Shown here piece after piece: positions 1 through 8,190 of a DNA stretch of 64,000 nucleotides (the stretch's first letter is position 1; each line of letters opens with the position of its first letter). The position numbers and the translations under genes are program-made. The stretch is taken from assembly GCA_029263715.1 (NCBI GenBank), contig JAJUFP010000006.1, forward strand, positions 121,945-185,944, in the 5' to 3' direction. The notes beneath the pieces were generated by a model, which worked only from the letters and a program-made list of their open reading frames with translations, searched no databases and had not been told where the DNA came from. The stretch is from Nitrososphaera sp. (GTDB taxonomy: Archaea; Thermoproteota; Nitrososphaeria; Nitrososphaerales; Nitrososphaeraceae).

Positions 1-1038
1 TTCAAATCCACTCCACAAAATCACAAAATTATACTGCCTACAGGAGACGGCATGGCTATCGGATTCATTCAAGGTTCGGAGGAATTGCCCCTGCAACTGG
101 CAATCGAATTACACGAAAAAATAAAACATTTCAATAAAGGAAAAGTGCCTGTAGAATCAATAGGCGTTAGAATTGGCATACACAGCGGACCTGTATTCAT
201 GGTAAACGATGTAAATGGCAACCGTAACGTCTGGGGCCCCGGGATAATAATCGCGCGGAGGATCATGGATTTGGGTGATGACGACCACATACTACTCAGT
301 TCCAGGGTCGCAGAGGACCTTTCGCAGATTTCTGACTATTATAAAAAATGCCTTTTCTTTATAGGCGAGCATGTCTTCAAGCATAATGTAAAAATAAGAA
401 TATACTCTGCTTATTCAACATCAGGAAAGCAGACCTTCGGAAACTCTAAGCTTCCTGAGAAGATCAAGAAATCTCCTAATGATTACTTGTATCCCCACAT
501 AGGCGTTAATCTTTCTATAGTAGACCCCAAAACAATGCTTGTTCACTACAAACGGTTATACGAGATTCAAAGCCTTTCGGATGAACCTATATCCGAAGTA
601 AATCACCAGATCGCTACTGACGTAGAAAAAACCTTCGAGGAACTGAACTTAAAGATCTATGATGAAGATGGCAACGATATGAAAATAACTAACATTAAGG
701 TCGATAAGCCCTTACAGAAGGATTTCGATACATCCTTTTCCACTCCGCTAGAAAAAGGACAAGGGCTACGCTATTTCCTTGAGTATGACATTGAAGAACC
801 GGAAAGATATTTTGAAAATATCTTCCTGACCAATTGTGAAAAGTTTGTCACCACCATTGACTTCCCAGTAAATGCTGGAATTCGCAATCCTGTTGTTTAT
901 GAAGTAAATTTGGAGAATGATGAGAAAATTAAAACCAAAAACCAACCGGTGTTAGTAGAAGAAACCAATGGCCGCCGGACAGTAAGATGGGCAAAGAAAA
1001 ACGTCAGAAAAGGGCAGTCCTTTAGATTTGAGTGGTAA
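1..1038 (+). CDS. Class III nucleotidyl cyclase-like protein, 5' end cut by window edge
   Basis: The frame is open from the first base, so the ATG at 52 is internal and the true start lies outside the window. The motif LPTGDGMAIGF at about bases 34-66 is the second metal-aspartate region of class III adenylate/guanylate cyclases, followed by GIHSGPVF and the stretch NVWGPGIIIARRI where the family has the Asn/Arg pair. The Asn position reads Ile here while the Arg remains, so activity is uncertain. The last 160 or so residues form a beta-rich tail with many Phe/Tyr/Trp that I do not recognise, ending in a QSFRFEW motif. The family makes cyclic nucleotides or acts as a degenerate sensor. Cyclase fold is likely; catalysis is doubtful. 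Confidence 0.7.
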   Translation, partial: FKSTPQNHKIILPTGDGMAIGFIQGSEELPLQLAIELHEKIKHFNKGKVPVESIGVRIGIHSGPVFMVNDVNGNRNVWGPGIIIARRIMDLGDDDHILLSSRVAEDLSQISDYYKKCLFFIGEHVFKHNVKIRIYSAYSTSGKQTFGNSKLPEKIKKSPNDYLYPHIGVNLSIVDPKTMLVHYKRLYEIQSLSDEPISEVNHQIATDVEKTFEELNLKIYDEDGNDMKITNIKVDKPLQKDFDTSFSTPLEKGQGLRYFLEYDIEEPERYFENIFLTNCEKFVTTIDFPVNAGIRNPVVYEVNLENDEKIKTKNQPVLVEETNGRRTVRWAKKNVRKGQSFRFEW

Positions 1039-1149
1039 GATACCTCAATAGGGTCCAAATCCAAGACTGATAACATTTCACACAAAGGATTTGGTTTGGT
1101 GTTTTGAAGCAAATACATATATGGGTTTTACAGGTCGATACTTGCCAGT

Positions 1150-1527
1150 TTGTCGCAAGAACTAGTGATGCTTGAAGACCGTAAAAACTCGTTGCTGAAC
1201 AGGCGCGAGGTAAAGGCGCTGTTCAAAGGCGCAGCCGGCCAGCTGAAAAAAACAGACGCAGCAGAAAAGATAGCCGGCCAGCTTAGCGTTGACAAAAAGA
1301 ACGTTGTTCCAATAAACCTTGTTTGCGAGACCGGCATGACCGACGTTCATGCAGTATTCTACGTGTATGACAACGAAGAAGAGGCCAAAAAGCAGCTGCC
1401 AAGGTACAGGCTACTCAGGACCATGCCCAAGGCAGACAGAAAGAAGCTTTTAGACGAGGAAAAGGCGGCCAAGCTTAAAGCCAAGCAGGCAGCGGCTGCC
1501 GAGAAGGGCGGAGGCGCCAAAAAGTAA
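1150..1527 (+). CDS. rps24e: 30S ribosomal protein S24e
   Basis: The protein is a 125-residue S24e, a small-subunit ribosomal protein shared by archaea and eukaryotes. It shows the family pattern of an N-terminal DRKNSLLNRREV segment, a central VVPINLVCETG strand, and a lysine/alanine-rich C-terminal tail. The assigned start is TTG at 1150; in-frame GTG at 1165 and ATG at 1168 are alternatives. Its TAA stop overlaps the ATG of S27ae by one base, so the two are translated as a pair, which is the usual archaeal arrangement. Confidence 0.9.
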   Translation: MSQELVMLEDRKNSLLNRREVKALFKGAAGQLKKTDAAEKIAGQLSVDKKNVVPINLVCETGMTDVHAVFYVYDNEEEAKKQLPRYRLLRTMPKADRKKLLDEEKAAKLKAKQAAAAEKGGGAKK

Positions 1528-1736
1528 TGGCTGACAAAAAGGCCGCCGCAAAAGGCGAGGTAGCAATCCACAAGTTCTACAAGGTAGAAGGAAGCAAGGT
1601 TACCCGGCTCAAGCGCGAATGCCTGAAATGCGGCAAGGGCGTCTTTATGGCCGAGCACAAGGACAGGTTCACCTGCGGCAAGTGCGGCTACACCGAGTTT
1701 GCCCGCAAGGAACAGGCCAAGAAAGGCAAAAAGTAG
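1527..1736 (+). CDS. rps27ae: 30S ribosomal protein S27ae
   Basis: This 69-residue zinc-ribbon protein is the archaeal form of S27ae, without the ubiquitin domain found in eukaryotes. Two Cys pairs, CLKCG and CGKCG, form the zinc site, with basic lysine-rich segments at both ends for rRNA contact. The ATG overlaps the S24e stop codon as TAATG, showing translational coupling. The gene meets the convergent nucleotidyltransferase-kinase gene only three bases beyond its stop. Confidence 0.93.
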   Translation: MADKKAAAKGEVAIHKFYKVEGSKVTRLKRECLKCGKGVFMAEHKDRFTCGKCGYTEFARKEQAKKGKK

Positions 1737-1739
1737 CCC

Positions 1740-3371
1740 TCAGCCAAAATTCCTTATTTCATTTTTGATTGCCCGGGCCACGGCCGGAGTCAGCACGGGA
1801 TAGAATGTTGCAATGTACTGTTTTGAATCCATCTTGGCCGCTAATTTGGTATCAGCGTAGCCCTCCAGAAACTCCTTTGTTATTGCCGCGGCCATGTCTG
1901 CATTTCTGCTGTTCTTGAGGCCCCAGCACACAAACTGCGCGACATCCCATGCAGGGTCGCCGGCATCAAAGACAAACTGTTCCAGGTCAGTGAAATACAA
2001 ACCGTCATGAATTATGACGTTCTTTGGCTTTATGTTGCCAAAGCTGGCCCCCGTTTGATGGACTTGGGCCATCTGCCGGCCTGCAACCCTTAACCATTCA
2101 GTTTCCTCATCCCTGCCCAAAAGCAGGCCGCGGATAACATCGGCAAGGGTCCTTCCTTCTATGAACTGCGTTACCAAAAGCCTTCTGTCCAGAACCACGG
2201 CCTCTATTGATGGCGTCAAAAGCCCCAGCCTGCGGATCTGCCTTGCAGCCTTGTATGCCGAACCCAGCCTGTACATCGGGTCTATCTTGAACTTTTTTAC
2301 CGGCGCAGTCCACATGCTTAGCGCTGCCCATTTCACTGATTTCGTCCTTGCCAGTTTTTTGACCGCGTACCTGCGCTCATTGTTTTTGTTCTGCAGCACG
2401 TACAGCATGGTCCTGCTGTTTGGGTTTCCAAGCCGCCTTTTGGTTATCGAGTAATTATCAAGCCCGGCCTGGCTGGCCAGCAGGTCGAGCCAGTACTGCC
2501 TTCTGCTGTCTGATACCAGCAGACCTTCTGGAAGCTTGCAATAAACGCAGGCAGGGCAGGACATGAAATCTGGAAACTCTACCCGCTGGGCTACCTGTCT
2601 TTTTATCTTGGACTCAGCCTCCCTTACTGCAAGATGCAGGGTCTTTCTGCCCGCATACGTGTGGACGAAATACGAGCTGAATTCCTGAAGCTTCTTGGTC
2701 AGCTCAAGCGAGGCGCGGTTTTTTTCCACCTGCACGCGCTTTTCAGAGATCCTCAAGAGATCTCCTTGCTGTTCAAAGAGCTCCTTGTCTTCGGCCATGA
2801 TCTCTGCCAGCGCCCGCCTGTAGCCGTCCAGAGCAAATTTCAGGTTCTGTTCGTTTGCAGTGTAAGTCTTGTAGTAGCTGTATGCAGCATTTGGGTACAA
2901 TGACGCCCTCCGCTTTACCTTTGAAAAATGCACGTATTCCAAGGGAAAAGAAATTTCCGTGCAAAGCAGGCTGGTCTGGCCAACCAGGTTCTGCATCTCT
3001 TCAAGGATCACCCGTTTTTTGTAAAGGCGTTCCATGCGCTCAAAGAACTCGGCGTTGATCACGGGCTCGTAAACATGCAAAAGCCTTCCGACAACAAACT
3101 CGCCCAGATGCGCATGCCGTGCATCGCTTTCCAGAGAACCCTGGTCGACAACCAGGGCAGAAACCTGCAGGCCCTGATCCTTTTGGTAAACGTACTTGAC
3201 TGCATACGGGTAGTTGGCAAGAACTATCATGACGTCGACGTCGCTGTCCGGCCTTGCGTAGCCTGCCACCCTTGAGCCGTAGATGCAGGCGGCAACTATT
3301 CTGCGGCGGCCGGCTATCCGTTCCATCACGTTTTTCAGGGACTGCAGTTCTTCCGGCGAGAGGCTAAACAT
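1740..3371 (-). CDS. Nucleotidyltransferase domain fused to Bud32/RIO-like kinase domain
   Basis: The 543-residue protein begins with a minimal nucleotidyltransferase domain: GS at residues 32-33 and a DxD at 44-46 (SDVDV), the pol-beta-type metal site. A middle region carries CPACVYC, a possible metal knuckle. The C-terminal part, from about residue 330, looks like a small protein kinase with an AVKKL lysine motif and a later TDLEQ in the place of DFG. The catalytic loop reads FGNIKPKN where Bud32 has HGDLTTSN, so the catalytic Asp is Asn. It overlaps the upstream metallopeptidase gene by 8 bases, indicating co-transcription. It lies beside S27ae, a place where many archaea keep Kae1/Bud32, so it may be a derived Bud32 relative. 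Function is unproven. Confidence 0.65.
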   Translation of the reverse strand: MFSLSPEELQSLKNVMERIAGRRRIVAACIYGSRVAGYARPDSDVDVMIVLANYPYAVKYVYQKDQGLQVSALVVDQGSLESDARHAHLGEFVVGRLLHVYEPVINAEFFERMERLYKKRVILEEMQNLVGQTSLLCTEISFPLEYVHFSKVKRRASLYPNAAYSYYKTYTANEQNLKFALDGYRRALAEIMAEDKELFEQQGDLLRISEKRVQVEKNRASLELTKKLQEFSSYFVHTYAGRKTLHLAVREAESKIKRQVAQRVEFPDFMSCPACVYCKLPEGLLVSDSRRQYWLDLLASQAGLDNYSITKRRLGNPNSRTMLYVLQNKNNERRYAVKKLARTKSVKWAALSMWTAPVKKFKIDPMYRLGSAYKAARQIRRLGLLTPSIEAVVLDRRLLVTQFIEGRTLADVIRGLLLGRDEETEWLRVAGRQMAQVHQTGASFGNIKPKNVIIHDGLYFTDLEQFVFDAGDPAWDVAQFVCWGLKNSRNADMAAAITKEFLEGYADTKLAAKMDSKQYIATFYPVLTPAVARAIKNEIRNFG

Positions 3372-4089
3372 AGCCGGGCTGGCTCTTTTTCTTGCGCAGC
3401 CTCATGCTTTCAAATTCTGCAATCCTGTCCTTTACTGCCTGGTCCACCTGAAGCCGCGCCATCGCATCGACCGGAATCTTGACAACGTTGGCGTCTATTG
3501 GCACACGTACCATGGGGAGGCCCTTGTCCATCCACTGCTTGATGGACTTGTCTTCCAGTTTCAGGTCCCGGAATCCTTCTGGAAAACGCGTGGTTATGTG
3601 CCTTATCAGAGTCTGGTCGGATTTGAATACCGCCCGCTCCTCCATCAACCTTCCTCCGTCTGCGTACCTTCCCTCAAAAAGCGTGCCGGCCAGTTCATCG
3701 GATACCACGTTCATCTTTGCTATCCTGCCTACAAGTTCCAGATAGTGCATGAATTCATGGGCCAGTATGGCGTGAATGGTGCCCTTGAGCCCAAAGGCCA
3801 CAAGCGGAGCAGTTATCTGCACAACGACGTGCAGCGTGTTGTCATCTCGGACCACCGGGATGGTCCGTGCAAAAAATATGCCAAACTGGGTGAACTCAAC
3901 CGCGGAGGTTGACACCACCATGCTTGGCTCAACGTAGTAATACGGGTAGCTAAGACCGGACGCTTTTTCTACCCTGCTTATGCCCTCGGTGACAAGCGGG
4001 AACCTCTCCGTTATCATTCTGTAGATCTTGTCTGGTATCTTGCCCGCACTGGCCGCGTCATGGACTTTGTAAAGCGGGTCAAAACTCAT
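3364..4089 (-). CDS. Zinc metallopeptidase-like protein (HEFMH)
   Basis: The 241-residue protein has a gluzincin-type motif HEFMH at residues 111-115, preceded by the helix TIHAILA, typical of SprT-like and related zinc peptidases: the two His residues bind zinc and Glu activates water. No signal peptide or membrane segment is visible, so it should act in the cytoplasm. Its 3' end overlaps the nucleotidyltransferase-kinase gene by 8 bases, so the two are probably translated together. The substrate cannot be told from sequence. A third zinc ligand is likely a Glu further on (for example in the EERAVF segment), but this is inference. Confidence 0.65.
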   Translation of the reverse strand: MSFDPLYKVHDAASAGKIPDKIYRMITERFPLVTEGISRVEKASGLSYPYYYVEPSMVVSTSAVEFTQFGIFFARTIPVVRDDNTLHVVVQITAPLVAFGLKGTIHAILAHEFMHYLELVGRIAKMNVVSDELAGTLFEGRYADGGRLMEERAVFKSDQTLIRHITTRFPEGFRDLKLEDKSIKQWMDKGLPMVRVPIDANVVKIPVDAMARLQVDQAVKDRIAEFESMRLRKKKSQPGYV

Positions 4090-4126
4090 CTGCTTGCTTT
4101 ACAAGCAGAGTCGCCGGACAAAAACG

Positions 4127-5233
4127 TTACTGAATGTCCACCGCAAGAATGTCAAAGGTGACGCACTGGCATTTTGCCCCAAGCAATTGTGAGATGTTTG
4201 GGTCCATGTACTCCTCGCCTCCGATGAACTGCTTTATGGGAAGCCCGCCGTCTGCGGTTATCGTGATGCTTGCCTCGTTGTCTGATGTCTTGCTGGCCCG
4301 CAGTGCGTAGATCTTTTTCGTTGTCACTTTCGACTTGTTTTCAAATTTTACTTCCCTGCCGGCAAGCAGCCGCAGTTTGCTCATGTCTGATGCCGCCAGC
4401 GTCCTGTCGCATTTTGCCACAATCTTTGTCTTGACCGAGAATCGGGTCTGCGTGTCAGGAATGTCTTCTAGAACGCCGGTTATCCTGACTGTCACCCAAT
4501 CTTTGCTGAAAATCTTTTTGATGTGCCTTGACTTGGGATCAGATATTCTGACGTAAAAGGGCCTTCCGCGTCCAAGCACGAGGCTGCTCTGATCCTCGCT
4601 TCCAATCCATGAAATCTTGGGCGTCTGGCCTCCCGTTGCAGCCATCAGGTGCTGTGTTATTATCCCTTCCACGCTGTCGTAGCCGGCAAGGCCGGAATAA
4701 TCGCAGAGGGGGCAGCCTTTGCCCAAGCACATGGCGCATCTTTCCTGCTTTTGCGGCAGTCCCCTGACCTTCTTGACGTACCTGCCCTCAAAGGCAATGG
4801 GCCGGGCCTTTACAGTCGTCGTTATGCAATTGTCCTTGTCGACTGTCAGGTTCACAAGAACGTCTGGCTTGAGATAATCTGTCTTCTTTTTCAGCCGTCT
4901 GGCAAGGCGCTGGCCTATTTCCCTGGTCAGCTGGTTTTTGGCGCTTTCCCTGCCACGGATCTTGAATCTGGCGCGCAGCGCGTCCTCCCGGTCATGGATT
5001 TGCGTGGGAAGGGTGGCACCGACAAGGAATGTCCTAAATTCATAGGGCTTGAGCGCCTGTCTCACCTCTTCAACCATGCTGTCAAGACCGTCCATCAAAC
5101 CGCGGCAGATGAAGCACTTTTGCACCGTTTTTCTGCCCAGAGTGGTGCCTGTCTGTCTTGCAAGGCAGCGGTGGCAGAGTTGGTACTCTTTTAGCTGGAC
5201 AAGGGCGCTGCGGCTATCATCAACCAATGCCAA
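4127..5233 (-). CDS. pus10: tRNA pseudouridine synthase Pus10-like
   Basis: Pus10 makes pseudouridine at tRNA positions 54/55 in the T-loop of archaeal tRNAs. The N-terminal CHRCLARQTG...CFICRGL pair of CxxC motifs is the zinc-binding THUMP-associated region. The C-terminal half has the catalytic segment GSEDQSSLVLGRGRPF, equivalent to GREDxDVRxLGxGRPF in well-studied members: the Asp after Glu is kept but the following VDVR is replaced. Another pair of CxxC knuckles (CAMCLGKGCPLC) lies in the middle. At 368 residues it is somewhat short. It lies in a leftward run and overlaps the SRP54 end by 14 bases. Confidence 0.8.
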   Translation of the reverse strand: MALVDDSRSALVQLKEYQLCHRCLARQTGTTLGRKTVQKCFICRGLMDGLDSMVEEVRQALKPYEFRTFLVGATLPTQIHDREDALRARFKIRGRESAKNQLTREIGQRLARRLKKKTDYLKPDVLVNLTVDKDNCITTTVKARPIAFEGRYVKKVRGLPQKQERCAMCLGKGCPLCDYSGLAGYDSVEGIITQHLMAATGGQTPKISWIGSEDQSSLVLGRGRPFYVRISDPKSRHIKKIFSKDWVTVRITGVLEDIPDTQTRFSVKTKIVAKCDRTLAASDMSKLRLLAGREVKFENKSKVTTKKIYALRASKTSDNEASITITADGGLPIKQFIGGEEYMDPNISQLLGAKCQCVTFDILAVDIQ

Positions 5234-6590
5234 ACCTCCTCAACAGCCCCTGCATCTGCCGCCCTTTGGACTGCTTCATCATCGCCTTTGAGTTGTTGTA
5301 CTGCTGTATCATGTGTTTTATCTCGCCTTCCGGCATCCCCGAGCCGCGGGCTATTCTCTTGCGCCTAGACTCGTTGATGGCGTCCGGATCCTTCTTTTCC
5401 TCGTTGGTCATGGACTGTATTATGTACCGCCATTTCTCCATGCGTTCCTGCATGGCGTCCAGCTGGTCTTCTTTTACCATGCCTGAAAGTCCGGGTAGGT
5501 TATCAATGACATTTCTAAAACCAAGCTTGCTGACCTGCTCCATCTGCGCGTAGAAATCCTCGATGGTCATCTTGCCTGAAAGCAGGCGCTTTGCCTGGTT
5601 TTCATCGGCTTGAACCTCAAGGCCACGGGCCATTTCAAGGAGGGCCTTGATATCGCCCATGCCTAAAAGCCTACCGACGAACCTGGTCGGCGAGAACTGC
5701 TCAAGGTCGTCGATGCGCTCGCCGGTTCCTATAAACATGACCTTGGCGCCGGTGGCCGCAGATGCCGCCAGCGCGCCTCCTCCCTTGGCCGTGCCGTCCA
5801 GCTTGGTGATTATGATGCCGCCTACCGGCGCAGCCTGGTGGAACGCTTGGGCCTGGCTGAAGGCTTGCTGGCCGATGGTTCCATCTATCACCAGCAAGAC
5901 AAGATCCGGCGTGGCCGCCTTGTACATCTCGCTCATCTCCTGCAGAAGCCCTGCCTCCTCCTTGTGCCGGCCAGCAGTGTCGATTATCACAACGTCAAGG
6001 TTCTGCGGCTTGAAATGCTCAAGGCCGTGCTTTGCAATGCCCACCGCGTCCTTGCTGTCTTCCTCGCCGTACACCTCGACGTTTATCTTGGAGCAGTTCA
6101 TCTTCAGCTGGGTCAGCGCGCCGGGACGCCAGGTGTCTGCGCCTACCACGCCGGTTCTGTAGCCGTGTTTTGTAAGCCACCTTGCCAGCTTGGCGGTGAC
6201 CGTGGTCTTGCCGCTACCCTGAATTCCAAGCATCAAAACCACGTTCTGCCTGCCGGGCTTGAAGAACTCTGTCGCGCCGGTATCGTCTTCACGTGTCTTG
6301 TCTATGGTGGTTATCACCTCGCCGGAATAGCCCAGCATCTTTGCCAGCTCGCCGTAAAGTATGGTGACTATGTGGTCCTTCCTTGACAGGCCCTTTGGAG
6401 GCTGCTCCTTCATGGCCCGCTCCTTGAGGTTCTTGGTGATGGTCAGAACCAGCCTGACGTTAACGTCTGACTGTAAAAGCGCCCGCTGGACATCCTTGCA
6501 CAGCGAGTCTATAAGCTCTTCGTTGATGTCCGACGCGCCGACAATCTTTTTCAGCGCGCTCCTAAGACCGTCCCGCAGGTTATCAAACAT
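5220..6590 (-). CDS. srp54: Signal recognition particle 54 kDa protein
   Basis: SRP54 is the GTPase of the signal recognition particle; it binds signal sequences and 7S RNA and docks with FtsY. The N domain covers residues 1-100, and the G domain carries the P-loop GIQGSGKTT at 122-130, DTAGRHK, and the TKLDG specificity motif. The methionine-rich M domain starts near 310 and includes the RNA-binding RRKRIARGSG motif. The length of 456 residues is normal for the family. The start codon follows the DPH6 stop by two bases, so both are probably on one transcript. Confidence 0.97.
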   Translation of the reverse strand: MFDNLRDGLRSALKKIVGASDINEELIDSLCKDVQRALLQSDVNVRLVLTITKNLKERAMKEQPPKGLSRKDHIVTILYGELAKMLGYSGEVITTIDKTREDDTGATEFFKPGRQNVVLMLGIQGSGKTTVTAKLARWLTKHGYRTGVVGADTWRPGALTQLKMNCSKINVEVYGEEDSKDAVGIAKHGLEHFKPQNLDVVIIDTAGRHKEEAGLLQEMSEMYKAATPDLVLLVIDGTIGQQAFSQAQAFHQAAPVGGIIITKLDGTAKGGGALAASAATGAKVMFIGTGERIDDLEQFSPTRFVGRLLGMGDIKALLEMARGLEVQADENQAKRLLSGKMTIEDFYAQMEQVSKLGFRNVIDNLPGLSGMVKEDQLDAMQERMEKWRYIIQSMTNEEKKDPDAINESRRKRIARGSGMPEGEIKHMIQQYNNSKAMMKQSKGRQMQGLLRRFGIG

Positions 6591-6592
6591 TG

Positions 6593-7279
6593 TTACTTGT
6601 CTACTAAGACAACTTCCTGTATTTCAAATATTCCCCGCTGCCCGTCCCAGTGGGTGTCTGCCTTCTTGACCTGAAGGGCCTTGCTAAACATCGGGCAGTC
6701 GGTGACCAGGGTCTCTGCCTCGCCGCCCTCAAATGTAAGGTTAAAGCCGTACTTCTTGCTCAGCTGCTCGAGGCGGCCTATCAGGTCGCTGTCAAGGGTC
6801 CTGCCCAGCAGTTCCTTTCCAAGTCCCATCGCTGAGACCCCCACGATCATGGTCTGAAAGCCGGCGCCGACAAGCTCTTTCATGTACTTTGCAGGCTCGA
6901 CGCCCCACAGCGGCGACACTGGCTCAAGGGAATGTGCCCTGCATACCTGTTCAAACGCCTGTTTCTGGAACCCACTTGAAATGCCGCCGTACACCACGCC
7001 TTCTATGCCGTAAAGCGACTTGGCCTGCGATATGGCCTCTGACAGCGCCTTCATTTCGTCTTCCTTGCTCTTGCCCTTTACCTCAAAACTCAGGACTGGA
7101 AGCTGCATAGCCTCCGCAAGGTGCTCTGTGACCCAGCTGTTGGGGTAATGGAACAGCATGCTGTCGTCGGCTGCCGGGCGCATGGTTATCAGGCAGTCCA
7201 CAGTATACCCCATCCTTCTGGCAAGGTGTATGGAAAACGTGCTATCCTTTCCGCCAGAGAAAAGCGCTGCCAGCTTCAC
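6593..7279 (-). CDS. dph6: Diphthine--ammonia ligase (DPH6/ATPBD4 family)
   Basis: The enzyme performs the last step of diphthamide synthesis on elongation factor 2, amidating diphthine with ATP and ammonium. The PP-loop SGGKDS at residues 8-13 is the ATP pyrophosphatase signature. The later EGGEAETLVTDCPMF segment near residue 190 is characteristic of this family. The protein has 228 residues, the usual size of the archaeal single-domain form. It leads a tight leftward run with srp54, so both may be expressed with other translation-related genes. Confidence 0.88.
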   Translation of the reverse strand: MKLAALFSGGKDSTFSIHLARRMGYTVDCLITMRPAADDSMLFHYPNSWVTEHLAEAMQLPVLSFEVKGKSKEDEMKALSEAISQAKSLYGIEGVVYGGISSGFQKQAFEQVCRAHSLEPVSPLWGVEPAKYMKELVGAGFQTMIVGVSAMGLGKELLGRTLDSDLIGRLEQLSKKYGFNLTFEGGEAETLVTDCPMFSKALQVKKADTHWDGQRGIFEIQEVVLVDK

Positions 7280-7342
7280 GCAATTAATAGCAACATCGTT
7301 TAATATTAACTACCGTTCACTTTCAAAACAGGACGCTGCACA

Positions 7343-8155
7343 TTGGACATACTGCTACAAGTTCAAGACCTCAAAAAGTATTTCCCGGTCAAGAAGAGCT
7401 TCCGGCAGATGTTCCAAAAAGGGGTGCAGTACGTCCGGGCCGTCGACGGCGTCAGCTTTACCCTTGAACGCGGCAAGGTGCTCGTGCTGGCCGGCCAGTC
7501 AGGTTCCGGCAAGACCACGGTTGCAAGGCTTGTGATGAGAGCTATTGACCCTGATGCTGGCTCAATAGTGTTTGACGGCAAAGACGTGACACATTACACA
7601 GGAAGCCAGCTAAAGCATTTCCGAACTCAGGTGCACATAGTCTACCAGGACCCGTATGCCTCGCTCAACCCCCGGATGAAGATAATGGACACGGTCATGG
7701 AGCCATTGAACATCCATGACAGGCAAAGTTCGAGGCAACAAAAGGAGGAGAAGGTGCTAAAGGCCCTTCAGGATGTCCGGCTGGAGCCTGTCTCTGAGAT
7801 AGCCATGAAGCTTCCGCACATGCTTTCAGGAGGCCAGAGGCAACGGGCGGCCCTGGCTCGCGCCATCGTCCTGCATCCTGCGCTGATAGTTGCCGACGAG
7901 CCAGTATCCATGCTCGATGTCTCGGTAAGGGGCGAGATCCTGGAGCTGATGCAGAGCCTCAAAGAAAAGTTCCGGATCTCATACATCTACATCACCCATG
8001 ATCTTTCGACTGCACGGTACGTTGGCGACGACCTTGCAGTGATGAAGGATGGCAAGATAGTCGAGATTGGCCCGATAGACCAGGTTCTTCTAAACCCATC
8101 TCACGGATACACACGCGCCCTGATAGACGCTATACCAGACCCTGCCCGGGTCTGA
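7343..8155 (+). CDS. Peptide/nickel-type ABC transporter ATP-binding protein
   Basis: This is the ATPase of an oligopeptide-type importer, of the DppF/OppF class. Walker A is GQSGSGKTT near residues 51-59, the signature is LSGGQRQR, and Walker B is LIVADEP followed by the SMLDVS D-loop. The frame begins at a TTG; a TATA-like TTTAATATTAAC sits about 40 bases upstream. Downstream on the same strand lie the binding protein and two permeases. Family transporters normally have two different ATPases; only one is present here, so it may work as a homodimer or borrow a partner from another locus. Confidence 0.9.
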   Translation: MDILLQVQDLKKYFPVKKSFRQMFQKGVQYVRAVDGVSFTLERGKVLVLAGQSGSGKTTVARLVMRAIDPDAGSIVFDGKDVTHYTGSQLKHFRTQVHIVYQDPYASLNPRMKIMDTVMEPLNIHDRQSSRQQKEEKVLKALQDVRLEPVSEIAMKLPHMLSGGQRQRAALARAIVLHPALIVADEPVSMLDVSVRGEILELMQSLKEKFRISYIYITHDLSTARYVGDDLAVMKDGKIVEIGPIDQVLLNPSHGYTRALIDAIPDPARV

Positions 8156-8190
8156 AAAATATATTAGTGAACGAAGCCGGTTCATGGTTA

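Noticed and set aside
5838..6386. 182-residue plus-strand frame within SRP54
   Set aside because: Antisense to the conserved GTPase gene, without a promoter or recognisable motif.
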